This document shows positions 44,791-57,098 of a stretch of DNA of 64,000 bases, in pieces. The stretch covers positions 19,630,009 to 19,694,008 of the forward strand of contig NC_035174.2 of NCBI RefSeq assembly GCF_001659605.2, in the 5' to 3' direction. This stretch comes from Manihot esculenta (taxonomy: Eukaryota > Streptophyta > Magnoliopsida > Malpighiales > Euphorbiaceae). Under the pieces are notes generated by a model. The model made no database searches and was not told the origin of the DNA. It saw only the letters and a list, made by a program, of their open reading frames with translations. Every line of letters starts with the position of its first letter. The stretch's first letter is position 1. The position numbers and the translations under genes were made by a program.

Positions 44791-45220
44791 ATTGATGTTA
44801 TTCACATTATATTTCCTTGGGTATAGACTTGCAAAATAGGAGAGACCATAGGATAGGTTGGCTTGGCAACCTCTTTAATGCTTATATTATTATGTGTATT
44901 GAGTAAACTATGGAATTGATTTTTTAAAAGAGTAGCGTACCTGAATATGAAGGCCATGAGCTCCTTATATAATGCATAATATAGAATTTGAATACTATTA
45001 GGTGTATATGAGATGATAAAACTATATACAGGATAGGATATAGAATCCTATATGAAATAAGATAAGAAATCGTAAATATAAAAGGATAATCTTCTAATAT
45101 GGATATTGTCTTAATTTAGTTAAGATTCTATCACTTAATTAAGAGAGTTATAGATTATCTAAATTATTGATACATTTTGGATTATTGAGACCCAAATCTA
45201 ATTTATATATTTTTATATCC
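44791..45220 (+). repeat. Direct repeat, left copy (candidate degenerate LTR)
   Basis: Shares with 47851-48190, in the same order, TTATTCACAT, CTTGCAAAATAGGAGA or CCTGCAAAATAGGAGA, GGAATTGATT or AGAATTGATT, AAAACTATATACAGGATAG or its variant, and ATAAGAAAT. No coding sequence and no clear PBS follows it. Confidence 0.7.
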
Positions 45221-45704
45221 AGTTATATCATTAGTTCTCCATCAAGTGATTGAATCTTCAGGTTTTGACGTTAAGAGATACATTTTAGATTTCGATACTC
45301 TAGTCATTCAAAATTCAAATTGCTTTAAAAGACTTTTTACAAATAGAAAATTTCAGGAGAGTTATCTCCTTTAAAGATTTTCTACGAGATGTAACTTTAA
45401 AGATTTTAAGCATATTATTTCTTTGAAAAGAAGCCTAGTGTTGCTTATCATTGTACTCCTTAAAATATAAGTGGTAATTTATTGCCATAATAATCTTTGA
45501 GTGATAAACTGTTGAGCTAATTTTTATATTTATCAAATAAATTATGGTAGATAATCATTCTAAGAAGAGAATGGCTCATAATGATGAAGACTCATCTTAA
45601 GACAATGAAAACTTACTTTAAAGTGGTGAAGATTCACTTGAAAATGACCAAGAAATATTTTATGTGAGCAGAAAAGCTGCCAAAATTTAACAATGAGTCA
45701 TCCT
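45221..45704. other. AT-rich spacer
   Basis: No gene or repeat recognised between the left direct repeat and the minisatellite. Confidence 0.4.
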
Positions 45705-46845
45705 ATAGGGCAAAAGGTCACCTAAAGTGCACGCTAAGGTGCCTAAGCTGAATGAAATATTGCTGGAGCAGCCATTAAGGAACCCGATGTGGGTGAATTG
45801 TCATCTGAGTGGGCATTAAAGCACCTTAGATGGGCAAAATTTTGCCTAAATAGTCTCTAAGGTGCCTATGGTGGGTGAAATATTGTTTGAGTGCATTAAG
45901 ACACATGAGGTGAATGAAATCTCGCTTGAGTGGGTACTAAAGTGCTTAAAGGGGGGTGAATTATTGCCTGAGTGAGCACTAAAGCACCTAAAGTGTGTAA
46001 AATGTCATTCGAGTGGTCACTAAGATGCTTGAGGTGGGCGAAATGTCGCTTGAGTGTGCACTAAGGCGCCTGAAGTAGGCAAAAAGTTGCCTATGGAACT
46101 AAGGCGCCTAAGGTGGGCGAAAAGTCGCTTATGGGCACTAAGGCGCTAAAGTGGGCAAAAAAAAAACCTACCTGGGTGATAAGGGGCCTAAAATGAATAA
46201 AATATAGCCTAAGTAGGTGCTAAATCGCCTAAGGTGTGTGAAAAGTCCCCTGAATGGGGGCTAAGGCACCTAAGATGAGAAATGTCACCTGAGTGGGTGC
46301 TAAGGCACCTAAGGTGGATAAAAAGTCATTTGAGTGGGTACTAAGGTACCTAAGGTGGGTGAAAAGTCATCTGAGTGGGCACTAAGGTGCCTAAAATGGA
46401 CGAAAAGTCACTTAAAGTGCGCAAAAAGTCACCTGAGTAGATGTTAAGGCACCTATAGTAGGTGAAAAGTCACTTGAGTGGGCGCTAAGGCATCTAAGGT
46501 GCGAAAATTCATCTTTTTTAGTGCCCACCTAAGATGGATGAACACTCAACTGAGTAGGGTGCTAAGGCGGCTAAAGTGGAAGAAAAGTCACATCAGTGGA
46601 GCTAAGGTACTTAAGATGGGCAAAATGTCACTTGAATAGACGCTAAAATGCCTGAAGTGGGTGAAATATCGCTTAAGTGGATGCTAAGACACCTAAAGTG
46701 CGTGAAATATCGCCCGAGTAATGCTAGGGTACCCAAAGTGTACAAAATATCTCTTGAGTGAGCATTAAAACTCCTGAACTGGGCGAAATGTCGGTTATAG
46801 TGGGCGAAAAGCCACCTAAGAGAGCAATAAATTGCTTGAATTTGA
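45705..46845 (+). repeat. Minisatellite, ~41-bp unit, roughly two dozen copies
   Basis: The degenerate unit reads approximately GTGGGCRCTAAGGCRCCTA followed by AGGTGGGYGAAAAGTCRCYTGA. Successive CTAAGG anchors lie near 46059, 46137, 46260, 46299, 46340, 46381, 46443 and 46484; most intervals are 36-45 bp. It is GC-richer than its surroundings. A unit length not divisible by 3 and frequent stops argue against coding. Some units are shortened or missing one half. Confidence 0.88.
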
Positions 46846-47850
46846 AAAAGAGACATTCGATATATAGAGCGTACTATCACTTTGAAGTTGTGCCCTAACA
46901 TGACTTTTTGAAATTGATCTTCAAAAATAATTATGTACAAATATTTTTGTAAAATTCTTTAGTACTTACAAGGAATTATGATAAATTAAATTTCGTGAAT
47001 TTTTTCATAAATATTGGAAGTAATTTTAAACCAATTTAGACTCTATTCATTCATGCAATTTTAAGGCTAAAAAAATAGATACATATATATATGATAAAAA
47101 TAATAATAGCAAAGCATGGACAATACATCTAATGGCAATTTGACACTTCAAATAAAGTCATTTCTTGCTATCTTAATGTTTTGAATATGTAGGAATAGTA
47201 TTTGAAATTTAAATTAGATATAAAAAAAAGAGAAACTCTTAAGAAAATTTTAAATTATCCACACTTATATTGTTTATTGTGAAATAATATTAGACTAAAT
47301 AGTATCGATAGAATGCGAATGCTTTTATTAACTTCAAAAATTAATTTTAAAAATTTTCATTAAATTTAAACACTTCTAGTTTAATATTATGTATTTAGAT
47401 TAAAATAAACATGAGATTTACTATCTCAATTCATATATAAATGTATAAATATAAATAATGATTTCATGAAAAATTTTAACCCATTTTTAAGCATTGTAAT
47501 CACATGCTCCGCTTTAATCATTTAGCGTAATAGTTAATGTAAAATATGAATAACTAAAACTGGATTATTTTTTTTTTCTAAATTAAACACAAATCACGTA
47601 AGAATAGGCTCTTTATCCATAATGATACTATGGCCAATACCTTATCATTCATACAGTTATATTTTTAACGGAAAATAGATGAAAAAGTAGGTAAACGAAT
47701 TTTATATTATTCCCAAGATTTTTTGACAATAAACTTATTTGGCTGGATGTCGTAAACAGCAAACTATCCACTTGTTCGATCACAATCCTCTTTAAATAAT
47801 GAAAAAAGTATAAGAAATACAAATTTGTGTTGATTTCTACAGACAGTGCC
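46846..47850. other. AT-rich DNA, nothing recognised
   Basis: Short open frames only; no element ends identified. Confidence 0.4.
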
Positions 47851-48190
47851 AATGATATTATTCACATAATATTTATTTAGATATAACCCTGCAAAATAGG
47901 AGAAAATATAGGGTCGGTCGCTTGATAACCTCTCTAATACTTAAATCAGTATATATATTAAGTGGACTATAGAATTGATTGTTGAAAAGAGTAGTATAAA
48001 GTCAATATGAAATGATAGAACTATATCCAGAATAGAATATGAAATACCATATTGGATATGATAAGAAATTGCATATAAATAATGATAATTTTTTAATATG
48101 GATAATGATCTATTTTAATTAGAATTCTCCAAATTATTAATGAATTTAAGATTATTAATACTCAAATCTAATATATATTTTTGATTTATT
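47851..48190 (+). repeat. Direct repeat, right copy (candidate degenerate LTR)
   Basis: Partner of 44791-45220, about 3.05 kb downstream in the same orientation and about 90 bp shorter. The pair brackets the minisatellite. Confidence 0.7.
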
Positions 48191-48230
48191 GGATAAAAAA
48201 ATTTAAACTTTTACTACTTTTCACATTTAT

Positions 48231-48945
48231 TGTTAGGAAACCCAGAAATTACTGCAATCCAAAACTACGCAGTGGAAAATAAAAATCTCTGGTTTCTTTT
48301 CAATATTCGAGTGCTTGGTTTAATTTGAAAGGAAGGATAAGAGACTAACCTTTTTCACTTGACAATAAGAGACATTTCCGGACTCATGGTGCTACTTCTG
48401 AAACGAACACCCTCAATAGTATCCACACGAACATTTCTGTCTGGAGTGCTAGCTCTCTCAACGGATGGATAAGCTACGTGCTCCCCAATCTACAGCCCAT
48501 AGAAATGATCACTCCAAAAAAACCTTGCTTCCTCGATTAAACGAATGTTTTTTTTTCGTTTTTAGGTCTTTTTGTTTTTCCACACTTCTTTTCGTAAAAA
48601 AAAAAGTTGTATTTATAACTAACTATCACAATCTCGTAGATACTCGAATATCTATGTAATAAGTCCATTTTGAAAAAGGAACCGAAAAAAACTTTATCTG
48701 TAACAATTAGATATAAACTGCAGATCTTTTAAATATTATTATCTTATAATAATAAATAATTAATACTAATAATTATACTAATGGACTTTTAACCCATTAA
48801 TATTACATAGCACATCAACTACGTTATTTTGTGTGTGACCTAATAGGCTCACATTAATTGGCAATAGGCTCAGTCCCACAAGATCTATAAATCATAAGAG
48901 GCCTCTAGCAAGATATTATGACTACCCAATTAATATAAGGATTGA
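48231..48945 (-). mobile_element. Partial LTR of family L, cut by a CACTA element
   Basis: Reverse-orientation homologue of the U5-side half of the solo LTR at 1489-3845, starting TGTTAGGAAACCC. Shared features are CCACACTTCTTTTCGTAAAA, the ATCTCGTAGATACTCGAATATC region, TAATAGGCTCACATTAATTGGC, and AATCATAAGAGGCCTCTAGC. It stops abruptly at the CACTA terminus (48946). Confidence 0.75.
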
Positions 48946-48968
48946 CACTATAAAAAAAACAGACTATC

Positions 48969-49110
48969 AGTGACGGATTTAGTGACAGAAACTATTTCCG
49001 TTGGAGAAAAATAAGTTAGCGACGGATCAGCGACGAATATTTTATTTTGATATTTCTGACGGATTAGCGACGGATTTTAAAAATATTAGCGACAAAATTT
49101 ATTCCGTCGC
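48969..49110. repeat. CACTA subterminal repeats
   Basis: GTGACGGATTTAGTGAC, TTAGCGACGGATCAGCGACG, GACGGATTAGCGACGGATT, and the inverse TTCCGTCGCTAATCC. In En/Spm such motifs bind the element-encoded DNA-binding protein. Confidence 0.75.
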
Positions 49111-49179
49111 TAATCCATCAGAAAATGCAAAGAATATAGGAAAAAAACCCTAATCATCTCTTTCATCCTCTCTTTTGAT

Positions 49180-50217
49180 TTTAGCCGCCCTCTTCCTCTC
49201 CTCTCCTCGACGCCACATCTTTCTCCTTGCCGCAATAGCCACTGCCGCCGCCGCTGTTGATCCCGTCACTGTCGACGCTGCTGGATGCTTTTGTTGCCGC
49301 TGCTGGACGCTCCTCTCGCCGCCACAGCGTTGCCGCTCGCCACTGCCTATCAAGTAAGTGTCTAGTTTGATTTTTAGTTTCTTTTCTATTATACCATTGG
49401 AATTTTGAGTTTTAGTTTTTGAATATATTATGATATAGTGAAAATATTATTCATTTAGTTATAAATTTATATTAATCAAAATATATTTTTAGTTTTAATA
49501 ATTATATTTCAAAAAAAATATAATTCATTTAGTTATAAATTTGTATTAATCAAAATATATTTCAATTAATAAAAGCACAGCAATAGCATGCTTGCTGTTG
49601 TGCAGCAGCACAACAGAATGCTTGCTGCTGTGCAGCAGTAGTTGATGCTGTGCTGCAGCAGTTGCTGTTGTGCAGTAGCAACTTGCTGCTCAGCATGCTG
49701 CACAGCAGCAAGCTTGTGCTGCAGAGCTTAATTTAATTGAATATAATTAAAATTAAAATTAAAATTACACTTTCATGGCTAAACAAGTCAATTCAAAAAT
49801 ATTAAATCAACACAGTAATATAGCTTAATTTAAAAAATACTATGATCATGAAAAAATCTTAAAATGTCTTTAAAAAAAAAAAGGTATTTTTTGTTTTACA
49901 CCTTCCTTTTCTAATTTTTTTTTAATTATTGTAAACATTTATATGAAAAATTATTCAGTTTTTTTTATAACTCATTTTCATAACTTTTGATATGTATAGT
50001 TCGGCTTTATCGGTTTACTTTACATGCCTTCATTCAACTCTACTTTGATATGTATTGTTAAATTGATTAGTGTGCTTGATTTGTTAAATTAGTATATAAT
50101 TAGAGTTGAATTTGTTTATATTTCATAATATATTTATCATGTGTTTGATTTGATTAAGGTTTTATATATTGTTTGTCTTTATTGTTAAGTGAAACTAATG
50201 GACAATTATTTTTTCAG
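49180..50217 (+). other. Presumed 5' leader exon and long intron of the CACTA gene
   Basis: A GC-rich, low-complexity leader (49180-49351: CTCTTCCTCTCCTCTCC and GCCGCCGCCG) ends at a donor-like AAG|GTAAGT-type site (CAAGTAAGTG, about 49349). Position 50217 is an acceptor-like TTTTTTCAG directly before the ATG. The interval includes the CAG/CTG-rich cluster at 49571-49735. Confidence 0.5.
49571..49735. repeat. CAG/CTG-rich, hairpin-prone cluster
   Basis: About 165 bp dominated by GCAGCA and TGCTGC blocks on both strands (for example GTTGTGCAGCAGCACAAC and CTGCTGTGCAGCAG), giving many overlapping short palindromes in otherwise AT-rich DNA. Confidence 0.85.
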
Positions 50218-51806
50218 ATGCCTCGAAGAACAGTATCATCTAAAAGTAGAGGACATAGCCAGCAGCTCTCTATGAATGAAATAGATGAGGTAGTACAGGT
50301 GCATGAGGAAACACTGGAGCACACTCCACAAGCATTAAGGGGCCAAACAAACGCATCATCATCATCATCAGTTCGAACTAGAGGTCCGGACTTGGGACAT
50401 CCTATCCCATCAAACCCGTCTGATCGACAATTGATTAGATTGAAAGGAACTGTGTAAGTCATATACAACTTTTTGCTATTGATTTAATATGTATTATTAC
50501 TTACAACTACTCATTATATATAAAAATATTACAGTTTTTTAGATTCCACAGTTACTAGATCAATCACTAATGACATTAAGATGCGCTACACTGCTTCATG
50601 GAAAACTTGGTCAGAAATACCTTTAAAGACAAAAGACGAGCTCTTCAGACTTTTTCGGGTAAATACAACTTATATTCTAAAATTTCTAATATGCATTTTA
50701 AGTTTTTTAAATTTACATAACACTGATTGTTATTTGTAGAGTCGATATATATAGGATGAGAGTGAAGAAGATATGGTTCGAATTGCTTGGGAAAAGGTAG
50801 GTAAAGAAAGACTGTGAGACATTCTTAATAGAGTTAGGAGTGAATTGTTGCGCAAGCACAAGAAGACAGATATTGCTTATCTATACAATTTAAGACCAGA
50901 TTGGATGGAGGCAAAGATATGGAATGAACTTGTTGCATATTAGAGTACACTAGAGTAGAGAAAGAAATCAGAAGCTGGTAAAGCAAATAGAAACGTAGAA
51001 AAAGATGGAACTATTACGAAACACTCTGGTGGTTCAATAAAACTGGAGGTTCATGAGAATAGATTGGTATAACTCTTTTATTTCTTACTTTTATTTATAC
51101 AATTCTGTTTTTATATAGATGGCTAGAAATTATTCGTGCATCTTATGTTGTGTGATTATTTCTTTTTTGTAGGCAAAGAAGTTGGGTAGGCAACCAACTC
51201 AACTTGAACTATTTCGTGCAACTCACACAAAAAAGGGGAGTAAAGGTGTTTTCATTGATGAAAAATCACGACGAGTTGATATAAGTTACTTTTTACTTAT
51301 TTAATGTTATCACATTATTTTTCTATTTGTTATGTTATCATTAGTTGTGTATGGTTAATGAAATGTTTATTATGTTTTCTTTTTTTACTTAGGGAGCTTC
51401 TTTGAGTGCCATTGCTGAAAATGTGAATGACAATTGTGAGAGTCAGTCTGCTTTTGATTTGAATAAGTAGATTGAAATTTCTGGAAGTAGTAAAGGAAGT
51501 GTTTATGGTTTTGGATATTCTGATATTGCAAAATCAGGAACTCCAACTACCTCCTTCTCATACACATCAGCTCATCCTGGAGGACCTTCTCAAACTATGT
51601 TTTCTTTAGAGGAGGTTGAACAAATATTAGAGCAAAACCGGATCAAAATGAAACAAGACATGGAGCAAACGTAAGAGCAAATGCGAGTGCAGATAGAAAA
51701 GCAAATAAAAGATCAGATGAAATCATTGAAGAACAAAAAAAGATCTTCACCGCATAACACAACTGCAGATTCTACTTCTCTATCAGATGGTTCAACAAAT
51801 TCATAG
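50218..51806 (+). pseudogene. Plant transposase, Ptta/En/Spm type (Transposase_24-like), five exons
   Basis: Spliced structure read by eye: exon 1 50218-50453 (start MPRRTVSSK), exon 2 50535-50658 (KTWSEIPLKTKDELFRLFR), exon 3 50740-51066 (DMVRIAWEKVGKER, then NRVRSELLRKHKK), exon 4 from 51173 to about 51285 (AKKLGRQPTQLELFRATHTK), exon 5 51393-51806 (YGFGYSDIAKSGTPTTS, then a Gln-rich tail). Exon phases agree with GT/AG sites. The conserved block belongs to the plant Ptta/En/Spm family, whose members bind DNA or assist CACTA transposition; the catalytic DDE partner is not present in this window. Six or more in-frame stops, mostly at expected Trp, Arg or Gln codons (for example TAG at 50752-50754), show it is dead. 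Confidence 0.8.
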
Positions 51807-51843
51807 ATTAGTTTTAAATTTTATGAATATTGTTAAGTATTAT

Positions 51844-54090
51844 TGTAACGACCCGAAAATCGGACCGCTACCGGCGCTAGGATCCAGATCGGCTTAAGGC
51901 CGCCGGGACCCGTAGCAAGCCTGACATAGAACCTGTAAACCTGTACAATCCCATACATGATCAACATTCATACATAAAAATTAAAACTTTTCTTTCATTC
52001 ATTCCTCATACACCAAACTCAACCTGTGCATGCACTAACATAATCATAAACTTGACCCCTCAGTGGGATCTCATCAATGCCCCAATGGGCGATACATCAT
52101 AAGTTGAGTTGGTTAAACATAAACATCAATAAACATTAAGATCATGTATCAACAAGGGATTATAATACTCATAGGGTCAAGCACAACTATAACCTTAATA
52201 TACCTCATTACATAACATACTGTAATCTCTTACATTACATCATAGTACAATTGTCATGTCCACAATCTAACTATTACATGAACATACTTCAAAACTCTGT
52301 CTAACCTCCTGGTCTACCCTGTACCTGCACATCTGGGGTTAGGGGAGAGGGGTGAGCTACAAAGCCCAGTGAGCAGAATAGTAAAACATTAAAACATATG
52401 ATAACATGAAATGCATCACAACACAACTAATCACATCAAGGATGAATTTATCACCAATAGTCCCCTACATGGACCAACTGTGCCAGGGGCGTAGAATGGG
52501 CCTCATTGGTCTTTCTCTTACATAACATAACACAACATGGTCCAACTGTGCCAGGGGCGTAGAATGGGCCTCACTGGTCTTTCTCTTACATAGTGCCAGG
52601 GGCGTAGAATGGGCCTCACTGGTCTTCCGTACCGTATCATCATCATCATAGCATAGGGGGACTAATGGATCATTCAACATCCATCCGCATCATCAAACAT
52701 AGTATGCAATGCAACATATTCGTGAGTCTAATGCAACACCCTATTATCTCATGGCATTCATGATGCGTGAATCATGCTAAAACTGATTTATTTATTTAAA
52801 AGCATAAGAGTTATTCCACTCACCTCTGGCTGAAGCTCTACTGACTCTGAAGTGACTGACTCACTGCTGGGGTCCTCGGTTCCTCGGGTCCGAACCTACA
52901 CAGGTGGACTCAAATGAGGGACCAAACATACATGAACATAACTCTAAAACATCCCCCAAAAACCCCCTAAAATACCTCAAAACAATCATGCAAAAACATG
53001 CAAAGGAAGGCTGGACAGGGCAGGTTCGGCGGCACCTTCGGCGGCCGAAAGTCCCTCCAGAGCCGAAAGTCAGGCACTTTCGGCGGCACCTTCGGCGGCC
53101 GAAAGTCCCAGACAGAGACAAAAGTCTCTTTTCGGGGGCAAGCTTCGGCAGCCGAATGCTGCCTCCACAAGGGGGTTCGGCGGCCGAAAGTTCCTTCGGC
53201 TGCCGGACCTGGTTTCTCCCAAATGGGCAGAAACTTGGTTCAAATGAACCTCTTGCCTCCCAAAACCTCAAACCATGCATAAACTGGTTCTAAAACATGC
53301 ATACATATCATACATCACACCTAGGGGTCTCAAACTATCAAATACCCCAACTACAACACTTCAAACATGCCACATTGTTCAAAAACATAACATTTGCTCA
53401 AAAACTCATACAACCCTAAACATGCCATTCTACCCCATAAAACAACTTAAAACTTACTTAAAACATACAATGAGCTTAAGATCGGCTCTTACCTCTTGAT
53501 GATCGAGAGAGAGGCGACCTAAACTCGGAGATCTAAGCAAATGAGCTCCTGAGTTCCCAAAGCTCCAAAACTTGTCTTAAATGCTCAAAACTTGCAATGT
53601 GAGGTGAAAACTCAAGAAAAATGGAGAAGATTTGGAGAAAGAACACAAGATCTGGGGAGAGGGAGGTCGGAAGCTAGCTGTGGCCGAAAATGGGAGAAAG
53701 CTCGCCCATTTCGGCCAAGTGACCCTTTTATAGGTGGCTGGCCAGGCCACGTTCGGGGGCCGAAAGTGCTTCCGCATGCATGCCATGTTCGGCTGCCAAA
53801 CTTGACTTTCGGCGGCCGAACCTGGACTTCCCTCACTCATACTTTCGGGGGCCTAACGTGCCTCCAAAACGCATGCATGTTCGGCGGCCGAACTTGACCT
53901 TCGGCGGCCGAACCTGGGTTTTCCTCCAAGGACTTTTCATGCAAAAACTCATTTAATTTTCATACTTAAAACATTAAAATTCATGAAAACATTTTATAAA
54001 AACACGTTTTTACCCTTCTAGAGGTTCCCGACATCCGAAATTCCACCGGACGGTAGGAATTCCGACACCGGAGTCTAGCCGGGTATTACA
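51844..54090 (-). repeat. Gypsy C 3' LTR
   Basis: 2,247 bp with three GTGCCAGGGGCGTAGAATGG units (52488-52640), a TATA-like element (minus) at 53724-53732, and palindromes near 53027-53200 and 53790-53920. Confidence 0.92.
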
Positions 54091-54190
54091 TTCTCCCCCC
54101 CTTAAGAACATTCGTCCCCGAATGTTCCTCAACTAGCACATGCATAGCATACAACATGACATACATACATAAACACACAAAGATCTAACC

Positions 54191-57098
54191 TTAAAAGAGA
54201 TGGGGATATTGCTGGAGCATGGACTCCCGTGTCTCCCAAGTACATTCTTCCAAATTGTGGTGGTTCCAAAGGACTTTCACCATCGGGATTTCCTTGTTCC
54301 TCAATTTTCTGATCTGGGTGTCTATGATCCGCACTGGTTGCTCAACATAGGTGAGATCCTCTTGGATCTCCACATCAGGCTCACTAAGAACCTTGCTCGG
54401 ATCTGACACAAATTTTCTCAACATAGAAACATGGAAAACCGGATGGATTCTTGCCATTGAAGCAGGTAAATCCAGCTTGTACGATACATTCCCAATCCTT
54501 TGCAGGACTTCAAAGGGTCCGATGTACCGTGGAGCCAGCTTACCTTTCCTCCCGAACCGAACCACTCCTTTCATTGGAGACACCTTAAGCAATACCAGAT
54601 CCCCCTCTTGAAACTCTACTAGCCTTCTGCGGATGTCTGCATAACTCTTCTGTCTGCTCGCAGCAGTCTTGATTCTCTCTCTGATTATGGGTACCACCCT
54701 GCTGGTGATCTCTACTAGCTCAGGCCCTGCCAAGGCCTTTTCTCCAACCTCTTCCCAGCAAACAGGTGATCTGCACTTCCTTCCATATAAAGCTTCATAT
54801 GGAGCCATCCCGATGCTAGCATGATGGCTGTTATTGTAGGCAAACTCCACCAAAGGTAGATGCTGCCTCCAAGAACCGCCAAAGTCCAGCACACACATTT
54901 TAAGCATATCCTCGATAGTCTGGATGGTCCTCTCCGACTGTTCGTCCGTCTGTGGATGGAAAGCAGTGCTAAAATCTAATCTGGTACCCATGGCGTTCTG
55001 CAGACTCCGCCAAAACCTGGAGGTGAACTGGGGCCCTCTATCAGACACTATTGAAATAGGAACCCCATGCAGCCTGACGATCTCCTCTACATACACCTGC
55101 GCCAACTTGTCCACAGAGTAGCCACTCCTGACAGGGATGAAGTGAGCAGATTTGGTGAGTCTGTCCACAATCACCCATATGGAGTCCAATCTGTTGGACG
55201 TCGCCGGTAACCCCACTACGAAGTCCATAGCTATGTTCTCCCATTTCCATTCTGGAATAGGTAGCGGGTTAAGCATTCTAGCCGGCTTCTGATGTTCCAG
55301 CTTCACCTTTTCACACACTTCGCAGGCTGACACGAACTGTGCCACGTCTTTCTTCATTGCTAGCCACCAATAAACTTTCTTCAGATCTTGATACATCTTG
55401 GTGGCTCCGGGGTGAACGCTGTATCTCGCATTATGAGCCTCCCTCATAATGTCTCCTTTTAGTCCTATGTCATCTGGTACACACAGTCGACTCCCATAGC
55501 GGAGGATCCCCTTATTGTCAAATCTGAACTCACTGTCCTTGCCTGACTGAACAGTCCTGGCAATCTTCACTAACTCTGGATCCTCATGCTGTTTCTGAGC
55601 CACTTGCTCCAGAAACACAGGTGTCACTTTCATCTGGGCCACTAAAGCACCTGTACCAGACAACTCCAACTGTAGACCTTCCTCAATGAGCTTGTAAAAC
55701 TCCTTCACCACTGGTCTCCTCTCTGCCGTGATGTGGGATAGACTGCCTAGTGACTTCCGGCTTAGGGCGTCTGCCACGACATTCGCCTTACCCGGATGAT
55801 ACTGAATCTTGCAATCATAGTACTCAGCAGCTCTACCCATCTCCTCTGTCTCAAATTCAAATCTCTTTGACTCAGGATGTACTGCAGGCTTTTATGATCT
55901 GTGAAGATCTCACATTTTACCTCATAGAGGTAGTGCCTCCACATCTTGAGTGCAAAGATTACTGCTGCCATCTCTAGGTCATGTGTGGGGTAATTCAACT
56001 CATGCTTCTTTAGCTGTCTAGAAGCATAAGCAATCACCCTCTCATTCTGCATCAGTACACAACCCAGTCCCACACGGGACGCGTCACAAAAGACGGTAAA
56101 GTCCTCATTGCTAGATGGCAGAGCTAAAACTGGTGCTGAAGTCAACCTCTTCTTAAGCTCTTCGAAACTCTCTTCGCACTGGTCGGTCCATACAAACTTC
56201 TGATTCTTCCTGGTTAGTCTAGTCAGAGGAGCTGCTATTTTCGAGAAGTCCTGAACGAACCTCCTGTAGTAACCTGCCAAACCCAAGAAGCTTCTGATCT
56301 CTGTCACTGAAGTGGGTCTAGGCCAGTTAGCCACAATTTCTGTCTTCTTGGGGTCCACCTCAATCCCATTCTCTGACACTACATGCCCCAAGAACGAAAT
56401 GTTCCTCAGCCAGAACTCACACTTGGAGAACTTGGCATACAAGCCATGTTCCCTCAAGGTTTGCAAAACCAACCTCAGATGATGGGCATGCTCCTCTGCA
56501 TTCCTGGAATACACTAAGATATCATCTATGAAGACAATAACAAAGTGATCCAGGTAATGGCTAAACACTCTGTTCATGAGATCCATGAATGCTGCAGGGG
56601 CGTTGGTTAACCCGAACGGCATTACAAGGAACTCAAAATGCCCATATCTGGTCCTGAAAGCTGTTTTTGGCACATCCTCAACTGATGGTACCCCGATCTC
56701 AGATCTATTTTGGAGAAACAACCCGCTCCTGCTAGCTGGTCGAATAGATCATCGATCCTTGGCAATGGGTACTTATTCTTGGTAGTGACTTTGTTCAACT
56801 GCCTGTAGTCGATACAAAGTCTAAGGGATCCATCCTTCTTTCTCACAAACAAGACTGGAGCACCCCAGGGTGAGGTACTCGGTCGGATGAAGCCCTTGTC
56901 TACCAGCTCCTGTAACTGCTCCTTCAACTCTTTCAACTCGGCTGGAGCCATCCTGTAGGGAGGGATAGAGATCGGTCGGGTTCCAGGCATCAATTCTATC
57001 TCGAACTCTATCTCCCTAGCAGGTGGTAAACCTGGTAGTTCGTCTGGGAACACATCTAAGAACTCTCTAACCACTGGCACCAAGGCGGGCTCTCTAAC
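54191..57098 (-). pseudogene. Gypsy C pol fragment (RT, RNase H, integrase, chromodomain-like) with two frameshifts
   Basis: Three open segments in three frames: 57098 to about 56690 (protease-RT linker and RT start, [13 protein letters not shown]), about 56721-55800 (RT with FIDDIL, then RNase H FTVFCDAS), and 55840-54191 ([14 protein letters not shown], integrase with MDFVVG, SDRGPQF and EQSERT, and the chromodomain-like tail). The shifts are a 13-bp loss near 56685 (in CACATC..CTCAACTG) and a 1-bp loss near 55820 (ATAGT-ACTC), judged against A and B. Otherwise it is free of stops, the opposite decay mode to B. Confidence 0.93.

Larger units (their letters stand above)
51844..57098 (-). mobile_element. 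Gypsy C: 5'-truncated Tekay-like chromovirus
   Basis: Minus strand. It retains the 3' LTR (51844-54090), polypurine tract (54091-54106) and pol. It breaks off at 57098 just before the RT, where A and B continue into protease and gag. No PBS, 5' LTR or right-hand target duplication remains. It is inserted in the CACTA 3' region. Confidence 0.9.

Noticed and set aside
45705..46845. Array considered as a CRISPR
   Set aside because: Eukaryotic context, degenerate units, and no constant repeat with unique spacers: it is a minisatellite.
47649..47852. 67-codon open frame (-)
   Set aside because: AT-rich, Phe/Leu/Ile-dominated chance frame with no similarity recalled.
49150..49357. Ala/Arg-rich frames on both strands at the CACTA leader
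   Set aside because: Low-complexity GC-rich leader with a donor-like site at its end; typical untranslated exon.
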